A stretch of 64,000 nt of DNA from Nesterenkonia halotolerans (GCF_014874065.1 NZ_JADBEE010000002.1:620001-684000); one strand, 5' to 3'. Shown: positions 33,637 to 41,480, counted from the first letter of the stretch. Notes: generated by a model not told the origin, from the sequence alone. Translations and numbers: made by a program.

Positions 33637-34038
33637 ATGCGAATCTCTGAGGTCACCGCGCACAGTGGGGTACCAGCGACCACCCTGCGGTACTACGAGC
33701 AGCTCGACCTGATCACTTCAACCCGCGCCAGCAACGGATACCGCGAATACGGCCCCGAGGTATTGGAACGTCTGAGCTTTATCAGCGTGGCCAAGAAGAT
33801 GAACTTGGACCTTGAGCAGATCAAGTGGCTTCTCCAGGTCACCGCAACCGGGACCTGCACCAACACCCGAGACGCCCTGCACCCAGTCCTTGCCGACCGG
33901 CTGCGGGAGGTGAAAGACAGCATTCGAAGGTTGGAAGAGCTGAAGGCCCTTTTGGAGCGTTCGTTAGAGCACGTGGCGACCTGTCCGGATAGTTCAGAGC
34001 CCTGTCAGTCAGAGTGCGCCTTCAAGGCGCTGATCTAA
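33637..34038 (+). CDS. MerR-family metal(loid)-responsive regulator
   Basis: A 133-residue MerR protein. The HTH/wing is in residues 1-70 (MRISEVTAHSGVPATTLRYYEQLDLI ... NGYREYG) and the dimerisation helix in ~78-112. Cysteines are Cys74 just before the helix and Cys116, Cys123 and Cys127 after it (ATCPDSSEPCQSEC). The Cys74/Cys116 placement matches the inter-subunit thiol site of mercury/metal-sensing MerR proteins. ATG 33637 follows GAAGGG by 7 nt; GTG 33622 is less likely. It probably activates the upstream permease. Confidence 0.88.
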   Translation: MRISEVTAHSGVPATTLRYYEQLDLITSTRASNGYREYGPEVLERLSFISVAKKMNLDLEQIKWLLQVTATGTCTNTRDALHPVLADRLREVKDSIRRLEELKALLERSLEHVATCPDSSEPCQSECAFKALI

Positions 34039-34402
34039 TCCGCAGGGCTGCGTCTGGGTTTCTAAGAGTGCACGGTAGACCATCCTCTACCGTTCCCATC
34101 CCTCTCGCGGCTTAGCGCTGCGTGCTTGGTGGCTCCAGGGGGCTCCCAGGCCACGAACACTGCTTGTCCAAGAAAACTCTCTGGTGTCGTCATTACCTCT
34201 CGAAGGTGCGAGTGATTCAGCAGACCCCGCGTCCGGAAACAGTGTCCCCACACTGCGGCCGCGGGGTCTATGCGTTCCTAGCGCAAGCAGGCGGCCTCAG
34301 CACCGGAGTGGGATGCCATTCTCATGAGGTCTCGCCACAGCGTCCGACTACCAGAGCATTTCTACTAGGGAGCGGCATCTCCTAATGCGCGGCCGCCCTC
34401 TC
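34039..34402. other. Gene-free stretch with a nested palindrome
   Basis: About 360 bp with no convincing coding frame. It contains the nested inverted repeat described separately at 34222-34269. Confidence 0.5.
34222..34269. other. Nested double palindrome
   Basis: An outer perfect 10-bp stem, AGACCCCGCG at 34222-34231 with CGCGGGGTCT at 34260-34269, encloses an inner perfect 6-bp stem, CAGTGT at 34240-34245 with ACACTG at 34250-34255, with a CCCC loop. The two stems are separated by short unpaired stretches (8 and 4 nt), giving a two-storey hairpin. It could be a structured RNA, a terminator or an attachment-like site. No known family is recognised. Confidence 0.45.
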
Positions 34403-34671
34403 ATGGTCAAAGAGATTGCCGACTCGTTCACTACGCATGAGCGATCGGCGACTGGCGCGGAATGGCTTGAGGCCGCCGAGGCCAGTGCGACGGGCCTGCC
34501 GAATTCCTCGCCGAATCGCGCAACCTCGAATGAGGTTGCCTCCATCGACGTGACGTGGGTCTGGATCACCAGAGACGGGGACGCAATCATTGATCCCCAG
34601 ACCGCCGGCTGTACTACTTCAACTCCGAGGAAGGGGACGAGGGAGAACGGCTGGTGAGTGACTTCCACTAA
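34403..34671 (+). pseudogene. Frameshifted hypothetical protein gene
   Basis: ATG 34403 (or 34385) begins VKEIADSFTTHERSATGAEW and reads well up to WITRDGDAIIDPQT. The original frame then degenerates, while the adjacent frame gives RLYYFNSEEGDEGERLVSDF ending at a stop at 34671. The interval is one base short of a multiple of three. A single lost G in CAGACCGCCGGC (34598-34612) restores DPQTGRLYYF. The intact product would be an ~89-residue acidic soluble protein of unknown function. Confidence 0.65.
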
Positions 34672-34686
34672 GAATCGGTCTGATTC

Positions 34687-35127
34687 TCAGAACACGAGAG
34701 ACACCGGGGCAATAACGATCACCGGCAGGAACCAGTACAGCAGGGAAACTACCCAGTACTTGAGAGAAAAGCCCCAGCGATTCCTGTACATATACACAAG
34801 GTTGAAAATGCACCAGGCCCAGATGGGTAGCGTTCCAGTCACAACCAGGAGCACCGCCCCGAGTGCCGAGTCGTTGTCGCCTGCGGTGGCGACCAGGCCA
34901 GATCCGAAGATCAGGATCCAATACCCATGAGTGCGGCGTACCTGCACGGGATCGTCGCTGTACCGATGACGAGGTTCACGGCGGCGTGAATGCGGGTTAA
35001 CCGGGTAGGGGTTCTCGGCGCATCCTCTAGCTGGTGCGCCTGTCTCGGGTGCTCGTCTTGTGCTTGGCTCAAGGGCTGCTCCCTTTCGGTCGCCGGCAGG
35101 CCTCGCCAGTGTTCCCCTGCGCGGCAC
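34687..35127 (-). CDS. Small membrane protein, uncertain start
   Basis: Up to 146 residues. The conserved-looking part begins NPYPVNPHSRRREPRHRYSD and has three hydrophobic segments (YWILIFGSGLVAT, AVLLVVTGTLPIWAWCIFNL, YWVVSLLYWFLPVIVIAPV). The upstream 40 codons are Arg/Ala/Pro-rich and unconvincing. An adjacent frame has TTG with AAAGGGAG six bases upstream and codes LSQAQDEHPRQAHQLEDA, so a frameshift between 35020 and 35050 may split the true N-terminus from the membrane part. No family recognised. Confidence 0.5.
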   Translation of the reverse strand: MPRRGTLARPAGDRKGAALEPSTRRAPETGAPARGCAENPYPVNPHSRRREPRHRYSDDPVQVRRTHGYWILIFGSGLVATAGDNDSALGAVLLVVTGTLPIWAWCIFNLVYMYRNRWGFSLKYWVVSLLYWFLPVIVIAPVSLVF

Positions 35128-35305
35128 CCCGACAGCCCCCCCCCTCGCGGGGTGCGGTGGGTCCCTGTTGAGTCTCCCAAGCCTAGTGGGGTCCCCGACC
35201 CGTCAATCCGCGCCCCGGCAGCCCCACGCCCCCTTATTTGAACCCCTCAACAATTTTCGCCCCTTGAGTGAGCGGGAAGAGCTGCGCGTTCCCCCTAAGT
35301 CGCCG

Positions 35306-35401
35306 TCAACGCTTGCGCTTGGCCCATGCAGTGCCACCGGCACCAGCCATCATCATGACCAGGATCAGAAGTATCAACGGGAGCATGCTCAGATCGTCCA
35401 T
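35306..35401 (-). CDS. 31-residue single-helix membrane peptide
   Basis: ATG at 35401 opens a 31-codon frame: MDDLSMLPLILLILVMMMAG, then AGGTAWAKRKR and a TGA. It has one clean transmembrane helix and a basic tail (positive-inside rule). AAAGG lies 14 bases upstream of the ATG, further than ideal. Small proteins of this shape are often membrane-stress or transporter-associated. Function unknown. Confidence 0.5.
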   Translation of the reverse strand: MDDLSMLPLILLILVMMMAGAGGTAWAKRKR

Positions 35402-35674
35402 GCGGTGCAGTCTAACCTTTGATCAGTGGAGCTGCGTCAGTGGCAGGTTGTGATGGTATCGACCGTTCCGTTCGTTCCACGACGGAACACGTCCGGAGTG
35501 GAGAGCGAGGTGGAGCGAGCTGCAGGACGGTGCCTGAACGGGTTTCATACACCTCGCGATGACGTGGCGACATGGGCTGACTCGCGTTCGGGATCGATTC
35601 CGTAGAAACCCCTGATAGAGCCTGACTCTTGCTCGAAAGGTTCGCGTCGGAACGGCCCCTGAGCTGATCGGATA
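35402..35674. other. Intergenic stretch with a small inverted repeat
   Basis: No coding frame supported. GTTCCGT at 35465-35471 and ACGGAAC at 35482-35488 form a 7-bp dyad that could be a regulator site. Confidence 0.4.
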
Positions 35675-35688
35675 TTAGAACAGGGGCC
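35654..35688 (-). terminator. Hairpin overlapping the stop of the SCO1664-family gene
   Basis: GGCCCCTG at 35654-35661 pairs with CAGGGGCC at 35681-35688 across a 19-nt loop that holds the TAA stop. It is likely the terminator of the three-gene operon to its right. Confidence 0.5.
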
Positions 35689-36442
35689 AGGGAACCGCCG
35701 GCATATCGCCGGCGGGGGCCGGAAAACGCCTTGCCAAGCGCAACTTAGCGCAGCGAGCAGCCAGCGCAGCGATCTCCTCAGCGCTCAGCAGATCCGCCAG
35801 GGCCTCGCCCAGGTCACCATCCAGACCTTCGCTGACGCGGTCGATGCCGTCGAGTTCCTCGGTGCTCAACGAGTCTCCGAGCCAGCCCCAGAGGACCGTG
35901 CGCAGCTTGTGCTCGCGATGGAATGTGAGGCCATGGTCCACGCCGTGCCGGTTGCCGCCTGGCATGGCGAGGACGTGGTCGCCCTTACGGTCGGCGTTGT
36001 TGACGATCAGGTCGAACACCGCCATGCGCCGCAGCGCCGACGTGTCCTCGTGGATGAGGGCGACCATCCGTCCGCTCTGGTCTTGTCCTTCCAGAACGTG
36101 CTTCCAGCCCGTCTCGGGCACCTCGTCCGTCGCGACCAGGTTGACCGCATCCTGGTCTGGGTCCTGCTCTTTCCAGAGCTGCACCATTCCCTCGCCCAGG
36201 GGCCCGTCGCGCAGCCAGGTGTGCGGCACCACGTCCCAGCCCAGGTGCTCCGAGACCAGGTAGGCGGCGACTTCCCGGTGCGCCAGGGCGCCGTCCGGGA
36301 AGTCCCACAGCGGACTCTCGCCTGCCATCGGCTTGTAGACGACCATCACCTCGCCGATGGTCCCCAGGAAGGTCGCGTTGGACGCCGTCGTGATGCGGCC
36401 GGTGAGCGTCAGCTCGGCGGTCACCAGATCCGTCGCCGACAT
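35675..36442 (-). CDS. SCO1664-family protein (kinase-fold-like)
   Basis: A 255-residue protein of the SCO1664 family, distantly related to phosphatidylinositol 3/4-kinase and HipA-type kinase folds. Landmarks are VMVVYKPMAGESPLWDFPDGALAHREVAAYLVSEHLGW near residues 32-70, a catalytic-loop-like FDLIVNNADRKGDHVL near 140-155 and DHGLTFHREHKLRTVLWGW near 165-185. Biochemical role unknown. The start overlaps the DUF3090 stop by 1 bp. It is the third gene of the conserved actinobacterial trio. Confidence 0.9.
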   Translation of the reverse strand: MSATDLVTAELTLTGRITTASNATFLGTIGEVMVVYKPMAGESPLWDFPDGALAHREVAAYLVSEHLGWDVVPHTWLRDGPLGEGMVQLWKEQDPDQDAVNLVATDEVPETGWKHVLEGQDQSGRMVALIHEDTSALRRMAVFDLIVNNADRKGDHVLAMPGGNRHGVDHGLTFHREHKLRTVLWGWLGDSLSTEELDGIDRVSEGLDGDLGEALADLLSAEEIAALAARCAKLRLARRFPAPAGDMPAVPWPLF

Positions 36443-36996
36443 CAGTCCTCAGGAAGCGTGCAGGTATGCCCGTCGGCGTCCATCGGGTAGCCGCACAGTG
36501 GGCACGCCGGGCGACCGGCGCCCACGACCTCAAGGGTGCGCTTGGCGAACGCGCGTGCGGTGCCCACCGGAATTCGCACCAGCAGCATCTCGGTCTCCTG
36601 AGCGCTGTCCTCATCAGAAGATTCGAGGTCCTCATCGACATCGCCCTCCATGAGGGGGTGGGCCTCTATCACCACCTGGGCCGTGGTGGGGTCCCATCCC
36701 AGGCTCATGACGCCGGTGCGGAAATCTTCCTCAACGGGATCAAGGTCTTCATTGTCGACAAGTTCAGGGGGAGTGCCCGTGGGAACGCTGAAGGGATTGC
36801 CCTCGACGGAGATGAGCTGGTCGAGGATCTCGTCGATCTTCTCCGCCAGCTGAGCCGACTGCTGTTTCTCCAGGGCCACGCTCACGACGCGTGATCCTGC
36901 GCGCACCTGAAGGTAGAACGTGCGCTCCCCGGGAGGTCCTATGGTGCCGACGACCGCACGATCAGGCCAGTCAAACTCGTAAACACGTGTAGGCAT
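36442..36996 (-). CDS. DUF3090 family protein
   Basis: A 184-residue protein with the DUF3090 pattern: VYEFDWPDRAVVGTIGPPGERTFYLQVRAG at the N-terminus, VALEKQQSAQLAEKIDEIL near 45, an acidic middle, then EMLLVRIPVGTARAFAKRTLEVVGAGRPACPLCGYPMDADGHTC. The last part is a CPLCG...H..C zinc-ribbon-like end. Function is unknown but it is always next to the SCO1664-type gene in actinobacteria. Confidence 0.92.
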   Translation of the reverse strand: MPTRVYEFDWPDRAVVGTIGPPGERTFYLQVRAGSRVVSVALEKQQSAQLAEKIDEILDQLISVEGNPFSVPTGTPPELVDNEDLDPVEEDFRTGVMSLGWDPTTAQVVIEAHPLMEGDVDEDLESSDEDSAQETEMLLVRIPVGTARAFAKRTLEVVGAGRPACPLCGYPMDADGHTCTLPED

Positions 36997-37020
36997 ATGA
37001 ATATTCTAGGCGCATGTGGT

Positions 37021-37713
37021 TCACGGTTTCTCGTGTCCTGCGCCGCCACCCACCGGTGCATCGCCAGCGGGGGTGCCCTTCGCCAGCCACGAGAGATCCC
37101 CTGCGTCGGTATTGGTCGCGTGAACGCTCGTCCGGCCAGCACCGTAGCGCACGATGGACGCGGAGGCGGGTCCCACATTGATCCGCTGGAACAGATCCAG
37201 GTGCATGCCGAGTGCGTCGGCGAGTATCGACTTGATGACGTCACCGTGGCTGACCGCGACCCATACGGCCTCGGGCCCGTGCTCGGCTTCAACGGCGGCA
37301 TCGTGGCGGCGAATCGCGGCCACCGCCCGAGCCTGCATCGCGGCCATCGATTCACCGCCGGGAAAGACGACGGCGGAGGGCTGCGACTGCACCAGCGACC
37401 ACAGGTCTTCGGTCGCGAGATCGGTGAGCTTCCGGCCCTGCCACTGGCCGTAGTCGCATTCGGTGAGATCGACGTCGACAGGTGCCTGTGGCGTGCTCGG
37501 CTGGCGATCAAGGATGTGCTGCGCGGTCTGCTGACACCGCTCCAGCGGGCTCGAGACCACCGCGGCGAGGGGGACTGCCGCGAGCCGCTCTCCCGTGACA
37601 GCAGCCTGGTCCCGTCCGGTCTCGTCCAGACTGACGCCCTCGGCCCTGCCGGCCAGGACCCCGGTGGCATTTGCTGTGGTGCGGCCGTGCCGCACGAGAA
37701 TCACTGTCGCCAT
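37021..37713 (-). CDS. MSMEG_4193-family histidine phosphatase
   Basis: A 230-residue histidine-phosphatase protein. The N-terminal catalytic motif is VILVRHGRTTANATGVLAGR, followed by the SSPLERCQQTA motif near 55 and the second His in VWVAVSHGDVIKSILADAL near 150. It is the first gene of the trio with DUF3090 and SCO1664 and reads into them after a 24-bp gap. In mycobacteria and streptomycetes the trio is followed by mshC (mycothiol ligase). Here the place of mshC is occupied by accessory DNA. Confidence 0.9.
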   Translation of the reverse strand: MATVILVRHGRTTANATGVLAGRAEGVSLDETGRDQAAVTGERLAAVPLAAVVSSPLERCQQTAQHILDRQPSTPQAPVDVDLTECDYGQWQGRKLTDLATEDLWSLVQSQPSAVVFPGGESMAAMQARAVAAIRRHDAAVEAEHGPEAVWVAVSHGDVIKSILADALGMHLDLFQRINVGPASASIVRYGAGRTSVHATNTDAGDLSWLAKGTPAGDAPVGGGAGHEKP

Positions 37714-37924
37714 CCAGCCAGCCTAACCACCCTGGCGACGACGTCTGCACGTCGGGTATTTTGGTGGCGGTGGCAGCCGCCACCTAGTGCGCTTCCACGT
37801 GAGGACCACGTGAATCATCGCGGAGAGCCCTGAGCACTTCAGGACATGTCCGGATGGGGTGCGGCGCTCAGTGCGCCAACTTCATTCCGCCGATGCCTGA
37901 CATCGGCCGACGAAAGGACATGGC

Positions 37925-38278
37925 ATGGTGTCGAAGGACGAAAAGAACCTTTCCTAGGTGATCGACAAGATCTCGAAGATGGATGAGCCGCGGCGGTCCG
38001 TCATGCAACAAGTGCACGACGTCGTCGTGACTGCGGCACCCTCCCTGAAACCCCGGATCTGGTACGGCATGCCCGCCTACGCGAAATCTGCGAGCGCTCC
38101 AGCCCTCCTCACGCTCCGCAACGATGAACGCTTGAACGTCGCGATCACCGAGAAGGCCACCTTCCGGCCGGCAGGCGGGGCGGACGCGGGGCTGATGCCC
38201 GCCGCGTGGTATTTCGAGACCGTGGACCCCGAGACCGAGAAACGCATCGCTGAGATCGCTCGTTCGGTAGTGGACTGA
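37925..38278 (+). pseudogene. DUF1801-type gene interrupted by an amber codon
   Basis: ATG 37925 opens MVSKDEKNLS and is stopped by TAG at 37955. The same frame continues directly at GTG 37958 with IDKISKMDEPRRSVMQQVHDVV, PRIWYGMPAYAK and ATFRPAGGADAGLMPAAWYFETVD, the body of a DUF1801/YdhG-like protein. A GAG-to-TAG change (Glu to stop) would explain it. Reinitiation at the GTG right after the TAG could still make a 106-residue product. The intact protein would be 117 residues. Confidence 0.7.
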
Positions 38279-38287
38279 GCATCCAGT

Positions 38288-38320
38288 GAGCGCCCTCTTG
38301 GCTGCCCGGGGAGGGCGCTC
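38288..38320 (+). terminator. Hairpin terminator after the DUF1801-type gene
   Basis: GAGCGCCCTC at 38288-38297 pairs perfectly with GAGGGCGCTC at 38311-38320 across a 13-nt loop, 9 bp after the stop codon. Confidence 0.7.
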
Positions 38321-38409
38321 GCCGCTCAGCTGCCCCGATAGAAGCTGGACCGCAGAAGTCGGGCGACGCAATTCCACCTCGACCAGAGTGGACGGTGAAG
38401 GGAGCAACC

Positions 38410-39276
38410 ATGATCGAAAACCTCAACCGCCTCGTCGACGAGATCGAGCAGCGTCTTGCTGAAGACCTCGACGTCGACGCGCTCGCGAGAACTATGGGCA
38501 CGACGGGCTACCACGTCCGCCGCATGTTCTCCTCGCTGGCGGGCATGCCCGTGTCTGACTATGTCCGGCGTCGGCGGATGACCGTCGCCGCTGCGGACGT
38601 GGTCGGTCAGGAGGATCTGCTCACGATCGCCGTGCGCTACGGGTACGGTTCCACCGAGGCTTTCGGGCGAGCGTTCCGTGCAGTGCACGGGGTGAGTCAC
38701 GGTGAGGTGCGCCGTCATGGCGGCCCCCTTCGCAGTCAACCACAGCTCAGGTTCCGCCTGACCGTCGAAGGGAGCACCTCCATGGATGCCAGAATCACAG
38801 AACGACCGACCTTCCAGCTGATCGGGCACGCCGTCCGGGTGCCGCTGATCCATGAGGGCGTCAATCCGCATATCCAGCGGCATATCGCTTCTCTGCCCGC
38901 CCAGGAGCACGAGCGCCTGAAGGAGCTCGGCAACACCGAACCTGCCGGGCTGCTGCAGGTGAGCGCCGACGTCGACCCGGACTATTCCGAAGGCAGTGAG
39001 CTGACCTATCTCCACGGCGTCGCGGTCGACGACGGCGCCGCAGTGCCCGAGGACCTCGATGTGATCGAGGTGGCTGCGGGGGAGTGGGTGGTCTTCCGCA
39101 GCTCGGGGGCCCATCCGGCTGCTCTTCAGGAGGCCTACGCGGCGTCGGCGGCCGACTGGTTCCCGTCCAATCCGTGGAGGCTGCGGCCAGGCCCGTCGAT
39201 CGTCTCCGTGATCGACCGTGCTCCGGACTTCAGCTCAGCGACGTGTGAATTGTGGTTCCCGGTCGAGCGCGCCTGA
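38410..39276 (+). CDS. AraC-family regulator with GyrI-like effector-binding domain
   Basis: A 288-residue protein. It has an N-terminal AraC DNA-binding domain with two HTHs (LDVDALARTMGTTGYHVRRMFSSLAGMPVSDYVRRRRM, then DLLTIAVRYGYGSTEAFGRAFRAVHGVS) and a C-terminal GyrI/AraC-effector domain (residues ~128-288: RITERPTFQLIGHAVRVPL ... DVIEVAAGEWVVFRSSG ... CELWFPV). This is the Rob/SoxS-like layout that senses amphipathic drugs. ATG 38410 follows GAAGGGAG; the GTG at 38395 is less likely. Confidence 0.88.
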   Translation: MIENLNRLVDEIEQRLAEDLDVDALARTMGTTGYHVRRMFSSLAGMPVSDYVRRRRMTVAAADVVGQEDLLTIAVRYGYGSTEAFGRAFRAVHGVSHGEVRRHGGPLRSQPQLRFRLTVEGSTSMDARITERPTFQLIGHAVRVPLIHEGVNPHIQRHIASLPAQEHERLKELGNTEPAGLLQVSADVDPDYSEGSELTYLHGVAVDDGAAVPEDLDVIEVAAGEWVVFRSSGAHPAALQEAYAASAADWFPSNPWRLRPGPSIVSVIDRAPDFSSATCELWFPVERA

Positions 39277-39284
39277 CTCCAAGC

Positions 39285-39319
39285 AGGGTCGGGTTCCGTG
39301 TCGAACGGAGCCCGACCCT
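39285..39319 (+). terminator. Hairpin terminator after the AraC-family gene
   Basis: AGGGTCGGG at 39285-39293 pairs with CCCGACCCT at 39311-39319. The stem is extended by TCCG/CGGA after one mismatch, giving a 13-bp arm with a 7-nt loop. Confidence 0.75.
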
Positions 39320-39338
39320 CTCTTCGTTCACGTGGTGT

Positions 39339-40148
39339 GTGACGATTGACCCCGGCGCACTCCGATCTCATCGTCTGGAACGCCACAGCATCACCATTCC
39401 TGACCTGGGTGAGGAGTGGGAAGGTGCGGAAGTGGCTTTCCTGGCAGACATCCAGGTCGGCATGTGGGGGACCAACACCGGGATGGCCGAAAGGGCCGTG
39501 GAGCGAATCGTCGAGGAAGAACCCGACCTGATTCTGCTCGGCGGGGACTTCGTCTACGGCGATGACCCCAGCACCGTGGACGACGCGATGTCGATACTCC
39601 AGCCCATCGTCGACTCTGGGATCACGACCGCAGCCGTCCTGGGAAACCACGACTATGAGGCCCACGCCGAGGAGAAGCTCACCAGCGCGCTTGAGTCCGC
39701 CGGCATCTCGGTCCTGCTCAACGAGGCACTTCCACTTTCACCCGCCGATGCCTCTCCAGAAGAGCAGTTCCACGTCGTCGGTGTCGGGCCCGCGCGTCCT
39801 GGGCTGGACCACGTCGAGCTGTCGCTGGCTGACCTGCCGGAGAGCGCGCCGCGGATGGTGCTCATGCACAACCCGGCGACGTACACCGAGCTTCCGGCTG
39901 AGAGCGGACCACTGTCTGTCGCGGGGCATACCCATTGCGGCCAGGTCGCGCTGCCGGGGACACTCGACTGGTCCTGGATGGGGCTGACCGAAGAAGAACG
40001 CATCGTCACCGGGGGCTTCGCGCCCGACGACCACGGAGAGGCGGGGAATCAGATGTTCGTCACCTGCGGCATCGGGTTCAGCCTCGTTCCCGTCCGCATC
40101 GCCGCTCCGCCGCAGATCGTGTTCTTCGAACTCAGCGCCGCCGAGTAG
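39339..40148 (+). CDS. Metallophosphoesterase, calcineurin-like, with altered first metal motif
   Basis: A protein of ~269 residues. Motifs: AEVAFLADIQVGMW near residue 37, where the usual D-x-H is D-I-Q; LILLGGDFVYGD; VLGNHDYEAHAEEKL; LMHNPATYTELP; and the final AGHTHCGQVALPG. The layout is that of the YkuE-type phosphoesterases (H at LMHNP and GHTH intact). No N-terminal membrane helix is present, unlike many relatives. GTG 39339 is chosen because the open frame further upstream overlaps the AraC gene and the terminator hairpin. It may act on nucleotides or lipid phosphates. Confidence 0.82.
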   Translation: MTIDPGALRSHRLERHSITIPDLGEEWEGAEVAFLADIQVGMWGTNTGMAERAVERIVEEEPDLILLGGDFVYGDDPSTVDDAMSILQPIVDSGITTAAVLGNHDYEAHAEEKLTSALESAGISVLLNEALPLSPADASPEEQFHVVGVGPARPGLDHVELSLADLPESAPRMVLMHNPATYTELPAESGPLSVAGHTHCGQVALPGTLDWSWMGLTEEERIVTGGFAPDDHGEAGNQMFVTCGIGFSLVPVRIAAPPQIVFFELSAAE

Positions 40149-40239
40149 AACGAGACCTCGCCCGCGATCGTTGACACTCCGTGGCTGACCCCACACTGTT
40201 GATCGCACCATGGATCTGCGGCCTCGATGGGGGTCTGAT

Positions 40240-40824
40240 ATGAGTGCTGTCTACACCTGGGATGTCTTCTCCACGCTGGACGGCTATGGCTCCTTCACCG
40301 AGCACGCGGGCTGGGGAGGCTACTGGGACAAACAGGGCCCCGAGCTGCTGGAGCACCGCGCCCGGCAGTTCTCTGCGGAGCAGCACATGGTCTACGGCGC
40401 CACCACCTTCCGTGAGGTCGCCGAGATCATGTCGGCTGCCACAGACCCCAACGCCTGGGACGAGTGGAACGTTCGACTCCTGCAGATGCCGGCCACGGTG
40501 ATCTCCTCCACCCTGCGCGACACCCTCGGCTGGCCACAGGCGGAGATCGTGCAAGGCGACGCGGTCGACGTCGTCCGTCGGCTGAAAGCGGACTCTTCCA
40601 TCCCGCTGCGTTCCCAGGCGAGCCTGTCGCTGAACCGTGAGCTCATGGCCGCAGGACTGATCGACCGTCTGCAGGTCACCCTCTTCCCCGTGATCTCGGG
40701 CAGGAGCGGCACGAGTCCGATTCTGCGAGATGCCGAGGACTACGACCTGGACCTGCTGGAGAGCCGCACCCTCGACGGCAGAACCATGGAGCTCGTGTAC
40801 CGCCCGACCCTGCGCAGGCGGTGA
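40240..40824 (+). CDS. Dihydrofolate reductase-family (RibD C-terminal domain) protein
   Basis: A 194-residue protein starting MSAVYTWDVFSTLDGYGSF, typical of the RibD-C/DHFR-like family. MVYGATTFREVAEIM follows, then LRSQASLSLNRELMAAGLIDRLQVTLFPVISG. It is probably an NADPH reductase of unknown substrate. ATG 40240 has GGGGG seven to eleven bases upstream and matches the family start. ATG 40210 would add ten unlikely residues. Confidence 0.88.
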   Translation: MSAVYTWDVFSTLDGYGSFTEHAGWGGYWDKQGPELLEHRARQFSAEQHMVYGATTFREVAEIMSAATDPNAWDEWNVRLLQMPATVISSTLRDTLGWPQAEIVQGDAVDVVRRLKADSSIPLRSQASLSLNRELMAAGLIDRLQVTLFPVISGRSGTSPILRDAEDYDLDLLESRTLDGRTMELVYRPTLRRR

Positions 40825-40919
40825 GGCGATGATGTCCGACTTTCACACCTCCACCGTCCAGCTCGACGACCGGTGATCCGCCAGGGGTCCCGCGACACCG
40901 CGCAGAACTTGGCATGAGC

Positions 40920-41480
40920 TCAGCGCAGCTGCTCGTAGTGCTCCGAGAGTCGGGGGTAGTAGTCATCCCAATTCACCGTGGAGGCGTCCGCCCCGGCCAG
41001 AACCCTGGCCAGACGATCGAGGTAGTACTCCCATCCCGGCCCCACGCTGCCCAACGCCTCGTCTGACGCCCGCTGGGCGAAGATCAGCTCCGTGGTGCCC
41101 TGCTCCTGGTGCAGCTCGAACCGCAGGTGCCAGACGTTGGAGCCGACGCCTGTGTCCACTGCGAAGCTGTGTGGTGGGCGGCAGTCCCGGATGAGGCATT
41201 CCTCCGGCGGCGCCTCCTCACCCTCGGCGGTCATCCGGAAGGTGACCTTGCCGGAGGCCGGGTCTCCCTCCCACCGGCCGATCCACTCCTCGAGCCGCTC
41301 AGATTTTGTCACCGCGGCCCAGGCCTCTTCGATGGGCAGCTGGAAGCGGCGCTCCAGGCGGAGTTCCCGGCCCAGCGGACCATCCTGCAGCCGTCCCGTG
41401 GGTTCGGGCTGGGTGGGGTGTGGTGCAGCGGACTTTGATCCTGTGGGATCTGGTGCTGCGGATTCTGATGCGGTGGTCAT
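40920..41480 (-). CDS. SRPBCC/AHSA1-domain protein
   Basis: A 186-residue protein. A START-like (SRPBCC) ligand-binding fold begins at residue ~38 (RELRLERRFQLPIEEAWAAVTKSERLEEWIGRWEGDP) and ends ...GWEYYLDRLARVLAGADAS. The first ~35 residues are a repetitive Pro/Ala/Thr stretch (APDPTGSKSAAPHPTQPEPTG) coded by short DNA repeats, so the true start may be later. Such proteins bind hydrophobic ligands or assist chaperones. Partner unknown. Confidence 0.85.
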   Translation of the reverse strand: MTTASESAAPDPTGSKSAAPHPTQPEPTGRLQDGPLGRELRLERRFQLPIEEAWAAVTKSERLEEWIGRWEGDPASGKVTFRMTAEGEEAPPEECLIRDCRPPHSFAVDTGVGSNVWHLRFELHQEQGTTELIFAQRASDEALGSVGPGWEYYLDRLARVLAGADASTVNWDDYYPRLSEHYEQLR

